From NCBI GenBank assembly GCA_023807065.1, contig JAJJLU010003869.1, forward strand, positions 1-26,427: a stretch of 26,427 nt of DNA. The letters run 5' to 3'. The position numbers were made by a program, and so were the translations under genes. The DNA is from Isotricha intestinalis (lineage: Eukaryota > Ciliophora > Litostomatea > Vestibuliferida > Isotrichidae). Below are positions 6,817-16,000 of this stretch, piece by piece (position 1 is the stretch's first letter; each line of letters opens with the position of its first letter). The notes under the pieces are model-generated. The model was not told the DNA's origin. It did not search any database and was given only the letters and a program-made list of their open reading frames with translations.

Positions 6817-9273
6817 TTAATTATTTCCATATAAATAATTTGTTTTTGCTGTAATAACATCATCCATTTGATTAACAGGCATAATATATCCTCTTTGAAA
6901 AGGAATATATTTTGGGACATCAATATAAGATTTAATCCTAGGAATAGTTTTTTCATTTTTATTTACATTAAATAAATTATTTTGAAAAGCAATAAAATCA
7001 CTATGAACTTTATTATAAATTGAATTAGCTTTTATAATTTCTAATTCATACATTTTATCATTATTATTATTATTAGTAAATTGGTCATAAGTATTGTTAT
7101 CACAATTTGAATATTTATTATTTTGATTTGAATATAATAATTTTATACCTTCATTTCTTGATTTATTTGGAAAATTATAGATAATTTGTTTTTTAAAGTT
7201 AATTATAGAATTTGATTTATTTTTAAAATGATTTAAATCTTTTGAAATTAATCTTATTGAAGAAACTGAATTTGTTAATTTAACTAAATTACTAAATCTT
7301 TTTTTTTTCTTATTATAATTTTTTTCTACTTTATTAATTTCATTTATTTTTTCAGTTAAAATGTTTTTTATATTGTCTATTTTTTTTTTTCTTTTTTCAT
7401 TATAATCTTTATTATAATTAAAATTTCCATTTTTATCTATTGTTTTATTGTCTTTTTGAGTGATAGATAATAGTTTTTTATTATTTTCATTTCTTATTTT
7501 TCTAATGAAATCAGTAATTTTTTCAACTTCATGAATTGATTTCATTTTATTTTCATTTTTTTTTATCATTAAATTAGGATTCTTAATTTCAATATTATTA
7601 TCTAAAGTTTTTTTGTCTGAAGAAGATAAAAAAGAAGATTTTGATGATTTTTGATTTACCATATCACTTTGAGTTTCAATATATTTATTTTTTATATCTT
7701 CATTATTATTTCTTCCAATTTCAAAATCTATTTTTTCAATAATAAATTGTTGTTCAATTATTCTTTTCTTGTTATTTAATACTTTATTTACATTATGATT
7801 ATTACTTGATTTCTTTAAATTTTCATTTAAATTATTCCCACTTTTTTTCTTTTTATTCGAAGAAAGAAAATCTGATTCATATTCTTCATCTTCTTCTTTA
7901 ATAGTGTCAACTTTTTTTTCTTTTTTATTATTAATTTCTTCAAAAAGAATTATTCTTTCTTCTAAATCATCTTCAAATTTTTTATTTTCATTAATTGAAT
8001 TATTAATACTTTCATTTGATTCTGTTTTTATAATATTATCTTTATTTAAATTATCATTATTTAAATTTAAATTTAAATTTTCACTTTCTAATATTTTAAT
8101 TTCTTTATTATTATTATTTCCTTCATTTTGATTAATTATATTTCCTTTTTCATCTGTAAATATAATATTTCCATAATTTGAAGAAATTTTTCTTTTTTTA
8201 TTTTCTTTTAATAATAAAGAATCTCTTTTTATTTTTTTAATTATATTTTCTTCTTTTATATTTTCTTCTTTTTCATTATCATTATCATTAAAAATAATAT
8301 CATTACTAAATTCATTATTATCTAATGTTTTATTATTTAAATCTTTTATTAATTCCATTCCTGTAAAACCCATTTTTTTATATATTTTTGTCATTAATTC
8401 TTCTATTTCATTATTTTCTTTTCCATTTATTATTTTTTCTTGTTTTAAAGTTTTACTTTTTTTTATTCCATGATGATGTTCAATTACATTTTCACCAAAA
8501 TTAACTGTTTTACTTTTTTTAGATTTTCTTTTTAAGTTATCTGAGTATGGAATTTTTAAAATTCCTTTTTTTTGATTTGGACTATTTTCAAAATTCACAT
8601 CATCTAAATTTAATTTATCTTTTTGTATGTTTTTTTCACTTTCTTTTTGAATTAAAGAAATATTTTTCACATGCAATTTATCATTTTTATTATTATTATT
8701 TTTATTTGTTTCATTATTATTATTATTTATATATTGATTAATATTATCTAAAGAAACTTCCTTATCTTTAATATTATTAATTTCTTCTTCATCATCATCA
8801 ATATTAATAATCTTTTCATTTTTATTAACTTTATTTTTATTTTTATTATTTGGATTTATAGTTTTTCTTTTAGGAGTTTTTCTTTTGTGAGAAGAATTAA
8901 TAATTTTTTTATTCCCTTTTTTTACAGATAAATTTTCTTTTAGAGAACTTAAAAAAGATGAACTTACTTTTTTATACCTTTTAGAATCATTATTATTATT
9001 TCCAGAAGAACTATTTCTTGAACTTCTAAATATTACTCTATCATCACTGTCATTAAGAGATTTTGTTAATAAAGATAAATTTTTTTTTCGAACTGAAATT
9101 GAAGAACTTATTCCCATTTTATCTAAATATATTTCTTTATATGTTTCTTTTTTTCTTAATTTTTTTGTCTGATTTTGTGATTCTATTGATGAATCATTTA
9201 TTGAAAATGAATCCATTTTAGATAAAGTTTTATAACTTCTTCCACTTTTTTGACTTGAAATTCTTTTTATCAT
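6817..9273 (-). CDS. Long disordered basic protein with PP1-docking motifs
   Basis: The 818-residue product is dominated by Asn, Lys, Glu and Ser and looks mostly disordered. No enzymatic domain is visible. Two short linear motifs known for binding protein phosphatase 1 occur in the usual order: GILK (237-240, SILK type) and KTVNF (255-259, RVxF type). A further RVIF (79-82) lies near the N-terminus. Lys/Arg-rich blocks (131-142 and 245-255) could serve nuclear or microtubule targeting. The last 60 residues (from about 755) are less repetitive, ending with a Pro/Tyr-containing stretch, and may be a conserved tail. A PP1-targeting or scaffold role is inferred from the motifs only. The start codon shares a 71-bp leader with the divergent DHHC gene. 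The stop is TAA. Confidence 0.75.
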   Translation of the reverse strand: MIKRISSQKSGRSYKTLSKMDSFSINDSSIESQNQTKKLRKKETYKEIYLDKMGISSSISVRKKNLSLLTKSLNDSDDRVIFRSSRNSSSGNNNNDSKRYKKVSSSFLSSLKENLSVKKGNKKIINSSHKRKTPKRKTINPNNKNKNKVNKNEKIINIDDDEEEINNIKDKEVSLDNINQYINNNNNETNKNNNNKNDKLHVKNISLIQKESEKNIQKDKLNLDDVNFENSPNQKKGILKIPYSDNLKRKSKKSKTVNFGENVIEHHHGIKKSKTLKQEKIINGKENNEIEELMTKIYKKMGFTGMELIKDLNNKTLDNNEFSNDIIFNDNDNEKEENIKEENIIKKIKRDSLLLKENKKRKISSNYGNIIFTDEKGNIINQNEGNNNNKEIKILESENLNLNLNNDNLNKDNIIKTESNESINNSINENKKFEDDLEERIILFEEINNKKEKKVDTIKEEDEEYESDFLSSNKKKKSGNNLNENLKKSSNNHNVNKVLNNKKRIIEQQFIIEKIDFEIGRNNNEDIKNKYIETQSDMVNQKSSKSSFLSSSDKKTLDNNIEIKNPNLMIKKNENKMKSIHEVEKITDFIRKIRNENNKKLLSITQKDNKTIDKNGNFNYNKDYNEKRKKKIDNIKNILTEKINEINKVEKNYNKKKKRFSNLVKLTNSVSSIRLISKDLNHFKNKSNSIINFKKQIIYNFPNKSRNEGIKLLYSNQNNKYSNCDNNTYDQFTNNNNNDKMYELEIIKANSIYNKVHSDFIAFQNNLFNVNKNEKTIPRIKSYIDVPKYIPFQRGYIMPVNQMDDVITAKTNYLYGNN

Positions 9274-9344
9274 TTATTCTTATTTTTTTTTTAATTTTAT
9301 TTTTATTTGATAATCACTTTTAAATTATTATTATTTTATTTTTG
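9274..9344. promoter_or_regulatory. 71-bp divergent intergenic region
   Basis: These 71 bases separate the start codons of the disordered-protein gene (minus) and the DHHC gene (plus). Both promoters and both 5' leaders must fit here or inside the neighbouring coding sequence. It is almost pure A/T with long T runs and no recognisable TATA-type or factor site. It is listed because of its position, not a motif. Confidence 0.4.
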
Positions 9345-10418
9345 ATGGATGAAGAATCATATCCAGTAAATAATAATAATAAAGAAAAATGTGAAAACAA
9401 TGGAAAAAAAATGTTACTTAAACAAAAAATAAAAAAATTATTACTTCATAATATGTTCATAATATTATTTTCAGTAATGTTTTGTATAGATTATTCATTA
9501 GAATTATTTGTATTTTCCAAGGTATTTCAACTATCAATAGAAAAAAGAGCATATAAATTTTTTTCAACACTGTTTTTCGTAATAATAGTAATAATATATA
9601 TAACTTTATTAATAAAATCTCCAGCACAAACAAATATAGAATTAATAATGGAAAAAGAAAAATATAGAATAATACCCGATTATTTATTAGATTCATATCC
9701 AAAATATTGTGAATTTTGTGATAATAAAAGAAAATTTGAAAGAAGTAGTCATTGTAGAATTTGTAATTGTTGTGTTTTAAGAAGAGACCATCATTGTAAT
9801 TTTATAAATAAATGTGTAGGATATAATAATAATAAATTATTTTTTATTTATTTAATTTATCAAATGATATTTGCATTTATTTTTTTTAGAGGTTTTATTA
9901 CTTATTATAATTCAGATTCTACAAATGAAAAATATGAAACTTTAATTTGTTTTGTTTCTTTTATTTCAGCGTTAATAACTTTATTTTTATTTTTTTGGGT
10001 TTTTAATTTATTTTCTAAATTAATGTACAGTTACTTAACAGATTTAACTTTTTATGAACAATTTTTAAATCCAAATAAGTATGAAGAATTAAATTCTAGT
10101 GAAAAAGAAAATGAAAATAAAGAAAGAAATATATATGATAAAGGTTGGATTGCAAATTTAGTAAATTTATTAGGGCCTACATTATTACATTTTATTTTAC
10201 CTTTACCTTTTCAAGTTAAATGTCAATTTCCTGAAGAAACAAAAACTTTTGAATCTTGTATAAATATTGGTCCTGGAGAATTAACTAGAGAATTATCTGG
10301 TACAGTTTATGATACTTTAGATAATATTATTAAAAGCCAAATTGATTCTGCTAATCCTTCTAGATTCATGGATAATGCTAGAAAATATTATGATCTTCCT
10401 AATGTTAAAGTCATTTAA
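9345..10418 (+). CDS. DHHC-type protein S-palmitoyltransferase
   Basis: This is an integral membrane enzyme that moves a fatty acyl chain from acyl-CoA to cysteines of target proteins, usually on Golgi, ER or plasma membrane. The first ATG is at 9345, giving 357 residues; a TTG just before it is not a credible start. Two membrane helices (about 35-57 and 73-91) precede the zinc-binding DHHC domain. That domain contains CEFC, SHCRICNCC and RRDHHCNFINKCVG, with the full zinc-ligand set and the catalytic Cys of DHHC at about residue 151. Two more helices follow (about 164-186 and 202-231), making the standard four-helix topology. The TTxE motif after helix 4 appears as TFYE. The cytoplasmic tail is about 120 residues. 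Nearby products with MGNCAC, MGLLCC and a CCC tail could be substrates, but that is only inference from location. Confidence 0.95.
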   Translation: MDEESYPVNNNNKEKCENNGKKMLLKQKIKKLLLHNMFIILFSVMFCIDYSLELFVFSKVFQLSIEKRAYKFFSTLFFVIIVIIYITLLIKSPAQTNIELIMEKEKYRIIPDYLLDSYPKYCEFCDNKRKFERSSHCRICNCCVLRRDHHCNFINKCVGYNNNKLFFIYLIYQMIFAFIFFRGFITYYNSDSTNEKYETLICFVSFISALITLFLFFWVFNLFSKLMYSYLTDLTFYEQFLNPNKYEELNSSEKENENKERNIYDKGWIANLVNLLGPTLLHFILPLPFQVKCQFPEETKTFESCINIGPGELTRELSGTVYDTLDNIIKSQIDSANPSRFMDNARKYYDLPNVKVI

Positions 10419-10502
10419 TTTAACTTTGCCTTTTTAAAATTTTTTTAATATTTTTTTCCTTTTTTATTAATTAATAATTTTAATTTTAAATTATTTTGTT
10501 TT

Positions 10503-10790
10503 ATGGAGTTTAAAGAAATTTTAAGAAAAATTTCATTCCCTTTGAAACAAAGGAAAAATGAAGATGATGATATTAGAGAAGAGGAAAGTCATATTTCTGA
10601 AGTTCATACTAATGTAATTTTTAATATTATTATATAATTATTTATTTTCTTTTTTTTATTTATTCAGTTTTCTGAAAAAAGTACTTTATTTATACCTTTG
10701 GGATTTGAAAGAAAAGAAGAAGAAGAAGTTGAAGAAATGGAATATGGTGAATATTCTATGGATGAATATATTAATCAATCTGGACCTTAA
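10503..10790 (+). CDS. Small acidic protein, two exons
   Basis: Exon 1 is 10503-10613 (37 codons) and exon 2 is 10668-10790 (40 codons plus TAA), joined across a 54-nt GT-AG intron in phase 0. The spliced product has 77 residues. Its N-terminal third is basic and hydrophobic (MEFKEILRKISFPLKQRK), then comes an acidic stretch (NEDDDIREEE). A short hydrophobic patch (STLFIPLGF) follows, and the acidic, Tyr-containing tail ends YINQSGP. Without splicing the frame ends in TAA soon after the donor, and exon 2 has no start of its own. The intron reading is also supported by a long pyrimidine tract before the acceptor CAG. No family is recognised. It follows the DHHC gene on the same strand by 84 bp but is probably a separate unit. 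Confidence 0.65.
10614..10667 (+). other. 54-nt GT-AG intron of the small acidic-protein gene
   Basis: It starts GTAATT and ends TTATTTATTCAG after a T/C-rich tract. It contains an in-frame stop, and removing it joins two open exons in phase 0. Base composition is more AT-rich than either exon. Confidence 0.7.
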
Positions 10791-11077
10791 ATTATTTTAA
10801 TACTTTTATAGTATATATTTTTTATAATAAAATTAATATAATAAGCAAAACTCAATATAAAAAATACCATATGGTTTATATAATTAATTTATATATTGTT
10901 AAATGTTATAAACATACTTAATAAAAATGAGGGTTAAAATTCATTTTTATGAAATATTATAAAGGGAAATCAAGAATCCTTTTTTAAAATATTTATTGTT
11001 TACACATAAAAAAAAACAAATATTTTTTTATGGTCATTTAATTACTTTTTCTATAAAAAACAATATATAATTATTTC

Positions 11078-11818
11078 TTAAACAAAAGTCAAAATTGAAA
11101 GAAATTTATAATTATCATCTCTAATAAAATTAACTGAAAAAAGAGTAAAATCTTTATTTAAAATGGCATTTCTTCTTTCTTTATTAAATGCTTCATCAGT
11201 TATTTGAAAAACAACACTAATAATTGGATCTTCAAATATATCAATACTAAAAAAACAATTATTATATTTTTTTAATAATTCAAGTCTTTTATTTAGAATT
11301 AACTTCCCAATCATATAACCATCTAAAATAAATTGTTTATCATAAACAGAAACGTTATTATAATCTTTAAATTGGATTTTAATTTCTTCAGAATATTTTA
11401 ATTCATTTAAAGGTTCTAAATCATTTAAAAAATCAATAGCTTCATAGAATATTTGTCTACCACTTTTTAATAATATTTTTTCATTTTGAACATTATTATT
11501 ATTAGGAATTAAATATTCTAAATCTCCTTCTCTTTTAATATTTTGAATCAATTCATTTAATTTTAAAGCATATTGTCTTGGATTTGTTCTAACAAAATTT
11601 ATTTCATTTAACATTTTTATTTCAAATGTATTATCATAACTTATATTATCTGTTGATTTACCATTTGTTGAAATATTATTTATATTAAAGTTTCTTGATT
11701 TAAAATTATTTTTTGGGGAATTCTCACATATTATTTTAGGTGAATTATTATTTAAATCATTTAAATTTATGCATTTTTGTTTTGAGTTATTATTATAAAT
11801 ACAAGCACAATTTCCCAT
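11078..11818 (-). CDS. Acyl-anchored degenerate CAP-domain protein
   Basis: The protein has 246 residues. It begins MGNCAC: Gly2 fits N-myristoylation and Cys4/Cys6 fit palmitoylation, so it is probably held on the cytosolic face of a membrane. A polar Asn-rich linker follows (10-62). Residues 64-246 match a CAP/SCP (CRISP/PR-1) fold. The first helix is EIKMLNEINFVRTNPRQYA and the second is AIDFLNDLEPLNELKYSEEI. The late part is VVFQITDEAFNKERRNAILN, then a final strand NYKFLSILTFV. The His positions that normally form the CAP metal site are lost: HxxDM is replaced near residues 153-157, and the GHR of the last motif is ERR (214-216). It is therefore probably a binding rather than metal-dependent version. 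The nearest known analogue is the myristoylated Golgi protein GLIPR2/GAPR-1. Most CAP proteins are secreted, so the anchor is notable. Confidence 0.75.
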   Translation of the reverse strand: MGNCACIYNNNSKQKCINLNDLNNNSPKIICENSPKNNFKSRNFNINNISTNGKSTDNISYDNTFEIKMLNEINFVRTNPRQYALKLNELIQNIKREGDLEYLIPNNNNVQNEKILLKSGRQIFYEAIDFLNDLEPLNELKYSEEIKIQFKDYNNVSVYDKQFILDGYMIGKLILNKRLELLKKYNNCFFSIDIFEDPIISVVFQITDEAFNKERRNAILNKDFTLFSVNFIRDDNYKFLSILTFV

Positions 11819-11928
11819 TATTATTATGTTTTAGAATTATAATTTTTTAAAAAATGATTATTGGAAAAAAAACTTTTGTTTTAATTTATTTTTTGAAAAA
11901 ATTAAATATAAAAAATATTTAAAATTAA
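11819..11928. promoter_or_regulatory. 110-bp divergent region between two acyl-anchor genes
   Basis: It separates the ATG of the CAP gene (minus) and the newly proposed ATG of the kelch gene (plus), and should carry both promoters. It is nearly all A/T with T and A runs. I see no known promoter element. Confidence 0.4.
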
Positions 11929-12900
11929 ATGGGACTTCTTTGTTGTAGAGAATCAGATTCGTAAAATAATTTTATATATAAAACTCAATAACTAAAAACC
12001 TATAGAATGAATCAATATTCCAAAAAATTATTATATTTATCTCAAATAAACAATACTCCTATATGTAAATTAAAAATATTTGATATAGAAGAAGAAAAAT
12101 GTTTTACTCAAAAACTTTATTTAAAAGTGATTAAAACATTATCAGGAATAAGTCAATTAAATATAAACAACACATTATATTTATGTGGAATAAATGAAAT
12201 AAATAATGATAATAATTCAGTAGGTTCATATATGTTTAAAATAAAATATTCAAATTTTAATCCATCATTATTTTTTTTAGTAAATTCAGTATATACACAT
12301 ATTTATCCTTCAATGTCATTATGGAAAAATGAAATAATAATAATAATAGGAGGAAAAGATCAAATTGAATGTGAAGGATATTTAATTAATCAATCTAAAT
12401 GGATTGATTTACCTCCTTTACCTGAAGATAGATTTAAATGTTCTTTATTATTAGATGAAAAAAATGATTTAATTTATTTATTTGGTGGTTTATCTTCTAT
12501 AACAAATAATAATATGAAAAATATATTAAAGTTAAATATGGATTTAATTGATAAATGGGAGATGATTTTAATAAAGGAAAATGAAAGTCTTTTAGGAAGA
12601 AATTCTTCAATTTGTTTTATGTTTGAAAATTCAAATATTGTTTTTATTTGTGGAGGAAATAATAATAATAATGAAGAAACTGATTATATTTGTGAATATA
12701 ATATTGAAAGAAAGACAATTAAGAATTCTAAATTTTCTATGAAAATTAATTGTTCTTTTGATATGCAAGGTTTTGGAGATTTAAATAAAAATCATTTTGC
12801 TTTTATTGATAAAGCATTTAATGTTCATACAATTTCTAGAAATGATTTTAGGATCAATGTTATTCCATTTGATCAAGTTTCTATTGATCAAAAAGATTAA
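11929..12900 (+). CDS. Kelch-repeat protein with spliced MGLLCC anchor exon
   Basis: Exon 1 is 11929-11960 and exon 2 is 12006-12900, joined by a 45-nt GT-AG intron. The junction codon TC|A is Ser11, and Met12 is the ATG at 12007 that a single-exon reading would use. The spliced protein has 308 residues. The first exon adds MGLLCCRESDS, a candidate N-myristoylation site (Gly2) followed by two palmitoylatable cysteines. The rest is a kelch-type beta-propeller. Three Gly-Gly doublets after hydrophobic strands mark blades (IIIIIGGK, LIYLFGGL, VFICGGN), each followed at the usual distance by a Tyr/Trp-bearing strand such as YLINQSKWIDLPPLP. Four to five blades are visible, so the propeller is small or diverged. 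No BTB or F-box domain is present. It is probably a membrane-tethered interaction platform. Confidence 0.75.
11961..12005 (+). other. 45-nt GT-AG intron of the kelch gene
   Basis: The donor is TTC|GTAAAA and the acceptor is CCTATAG|A. A TAACTAA-like branch-point sequence (AATAACTAAAAACC) lies shortly before the acceptor. Unspliced, exon 1 ends at once in TAA. Spliced, the frame continues exactly into the kelch ORF. The intron is more AT-rich than exon 1. Confidence 0.7.
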
Positions 12901-13040
12901 TATTTGGTTTTTAATTTTTTTATTTAATTTTTATTATAATTTTAAAATATATTTTTTGGAAAGAATATTTAAAATATTTGAATTTTAAATAAATCAAAAT
13001 ATATAATTTATATATATACTAATTATAAATTATGTTCATA

Positions 13041-16000
13041 TTAATTTTTAATTTCTTCATATGTATTAAAAATACATAATTCATCATTAACTAATTTTGA
13101 TAAAATATTTTTTGAAGAAGTCCTAATTTCTTGATTATCTGAATCAATTAAATCCATTAAACAATTAAATGTCATATTCAATTCATCTTCATTTAACACT
13201 TTAAGAAATTGAGGAAATATAATTTCTAATTCATTATTTATTATTTCTAGAAAAGGAGAATTTATTTCATCAAGTTTATATTTGAGAAATATTTTATGTA
13301 AAGATAATAAAATATTTAAAGACTGAAATTGCTGACTTGGGTTTTTTATTTTTTGTAAAAGAATTTGTTTAATATTTTGTAAAATTAAAAGAAGAGAAAT
13401 ATATTGATTTAATTCAATTATTTTATAAGTTTTAAATTTATTTTCTGAATCCATTTGTAAAAATTTTAAAAAAATTTCTGATATTATTTTATAATTTTCT
13501 TCTACATCATTAACATAAAAAACAGTTAAATTTAAAATGAAATTTGAATAAATAAAGAAAAAACTGATTAAATCTAAAATATTATTTTCTTCAATTGTGA
13601 CAGAAAAACTAGCTATATACTTAAGAAAATGTATATTTTCTTCATAAATTTTATTTAATAAGTTAATTGAATTATCATAATTTAATTGTATTTTTTGAGT
13701 TACTAAATCAATTAATGATTTATTTTCTTTATTGAAAAATGACAATTTAAAAATAATGATAATTAAATCATTATAATAATAAATGAAATTATAATTTTTC
13801 TTTTCTATTTTTTCAAAAATATAAAAAATTTTATCAAGAAAAGAAGATATAAACCTTGATAAAAATTTTGAATTAATTGAATTAAATAATATTAACTTTT
13901 TATATAATAAATCAACATGATTTTCTTTATCATAAGATTCTTTAATTTTTTTCATAATTATATTTAATTTATTTGTTTCTTCCTTTTTTATGATAAATTC
14001 AAATTTATCATCTCCAATTTTTTTAATATCTTCAAGAATAGAAAAATTAAGAAATAATTGAATATTAGAAAATTTATCATCAATGTTATTTTCTTTTCTA
14101 TAAATTGTATATTCATCAGATAATATATTATTATCAAAAAAATTTAAATTAAAATCCATAAAATTAAAAAGCAAACAACAAATATGAGTTTTGAAATAAC
14201 CATAATAAAGATAAATCAATAAATAAATATCAGTTGAAATAATGATGTCTAAATTTTTATCAATAACATCAAAAATTAAGTTTAAATATTTTTCAAAATC
14301 AATATTAATTAATTCATCAAAACCATAAAGAAATATTTTAGCTAATTCATATTTCTTATTTTTATATTGCAAATTAATTCCATTTTTTTCTTTATTATCA
14401 TCACTTAATTTATCATAAATAATTTTAGAAAATAATCTAAATATAGTATCAAAAGAATATTCTTTTAAATTATCTTTTAAATACATTAAACATAAACATT
14501 CAACATAACCTTTAAAAACATCAGAATTTAAATTATTATAAATTAAAGAAAAATCCTCATTTATTTTTTGTAAAATATTTTTAATTTCTTCATTTAATTT
14601 ACTATTATTTCTTCTCAAACCTTCTTTTAATATTTTAAATATAACAATCCATCCACTATAAATAATTTTAGAATAAGTTCCAATAATATAATTAATATAA
14701 TTTAAAACCATTTCTCCAATTTTTTCATTTTTACTTTGTGAGAAAATAATATGAAAAGGTTGAACAAAATTCATTTGAAAATTATAAATAAATAAATCCT
14801 TTTTTTGTAATAATTTACAAATTATTTGTTTTAAATTATCTAAAGCATCAGTACATATATTTTCATTATTAATATTAATAATTACATAAATTAAATGAGC
14901 TCCAATTGGTTTCCAAATTTTAACCCATTCAGCTTGGATTCTTTTAATATTAAATTCTGCAACTTCAACTAATTTATGTAAAGAATATATTCTTGGAGTA
15001 AAATAATCATTTAATTCATTTATTGAAACTTTACATAATCCTTGAACAAAATTAACTATTGCTTCTTCATCAAATGTAATTGTATTACTAAATATATTAT
15101 CACATAATACATCTATTATATTATTATTTATTATTTCTCGATTTATTAAAGTTATTTCTATTTCTTTTTCTTTTTCTGTTGTTTTTGATTTATTTTGAAT
15201 ATCTTTTGTTATTGTTTCTATATTTGTAAATTGATAATATTCTATTTTGGATACTATATTTAATATACTTTCCCAATTGGTTTTTATGTATTTTCCATTT
15301 TGAGATGCAAATTGAATTAAATGTTTTATACATTCTATATTTTTTATTCCTAATTCTTTTTTATCATTTATATTTATCATATTAATAACTGTATTTATAA
15401 ATGCTTCTGAATATTTATTTAAACGTAATATTGATAAAGCCTTTGTCATTGTTAATAAATCATCTAAACAAACTTTAATTATATCTATATCATTTGAAAC
15501 TAATAATTGTTGCGAAAAAATTGATAAGAAATTACTCCAAGAAAATTCAATTAAACTTTTTATATTATCATTATCAATTTCTTTAATAAAATTATTATAT
15601 ATTGAAGAAATATTTTGTAGTGATTTAATAGTAGAATCATAAATACTTTTTCTTTCTTTATTAATGAAATCTTTATTTTTTTTATTTTTACTTAAACTTT
15701 GTCCAGGAATAACAATAGGATCATTTAAAATTTTATAATAAATATCACTTAAATATTCTTCACTTACACCTTGATTTTGATAAGATTGATTGAAAGAATC
15801 AATAAATTGTTTAATAGTCATTTTTTGATCAACTTCATCTCTATGTAAATCAGTATTTAAAATAATAATTAAATAAGCTAAATAATAAGCAATATCAGGG
15901 TCTTTTAAAATAGAAGGATTTTCTTTATGATATCTACTTCCAAATATTTGAATTATTCTTCCTATAATTTGACCCTCACCAATTAAAGGTAATTCATTAA

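Noticed and set aside
9342..9344. TTG as start of the DHHC gene
   Set aside because: The true ATG follows at once, and TTG initiation is not expected in nuclear genes.
10921..10950. 10-bp perfect inverted repeat with 10-nt loop
   Set aside because: At this A/T content several such hairpins are expected by chance in 26 kb; no terminator or mobile element context was seen.
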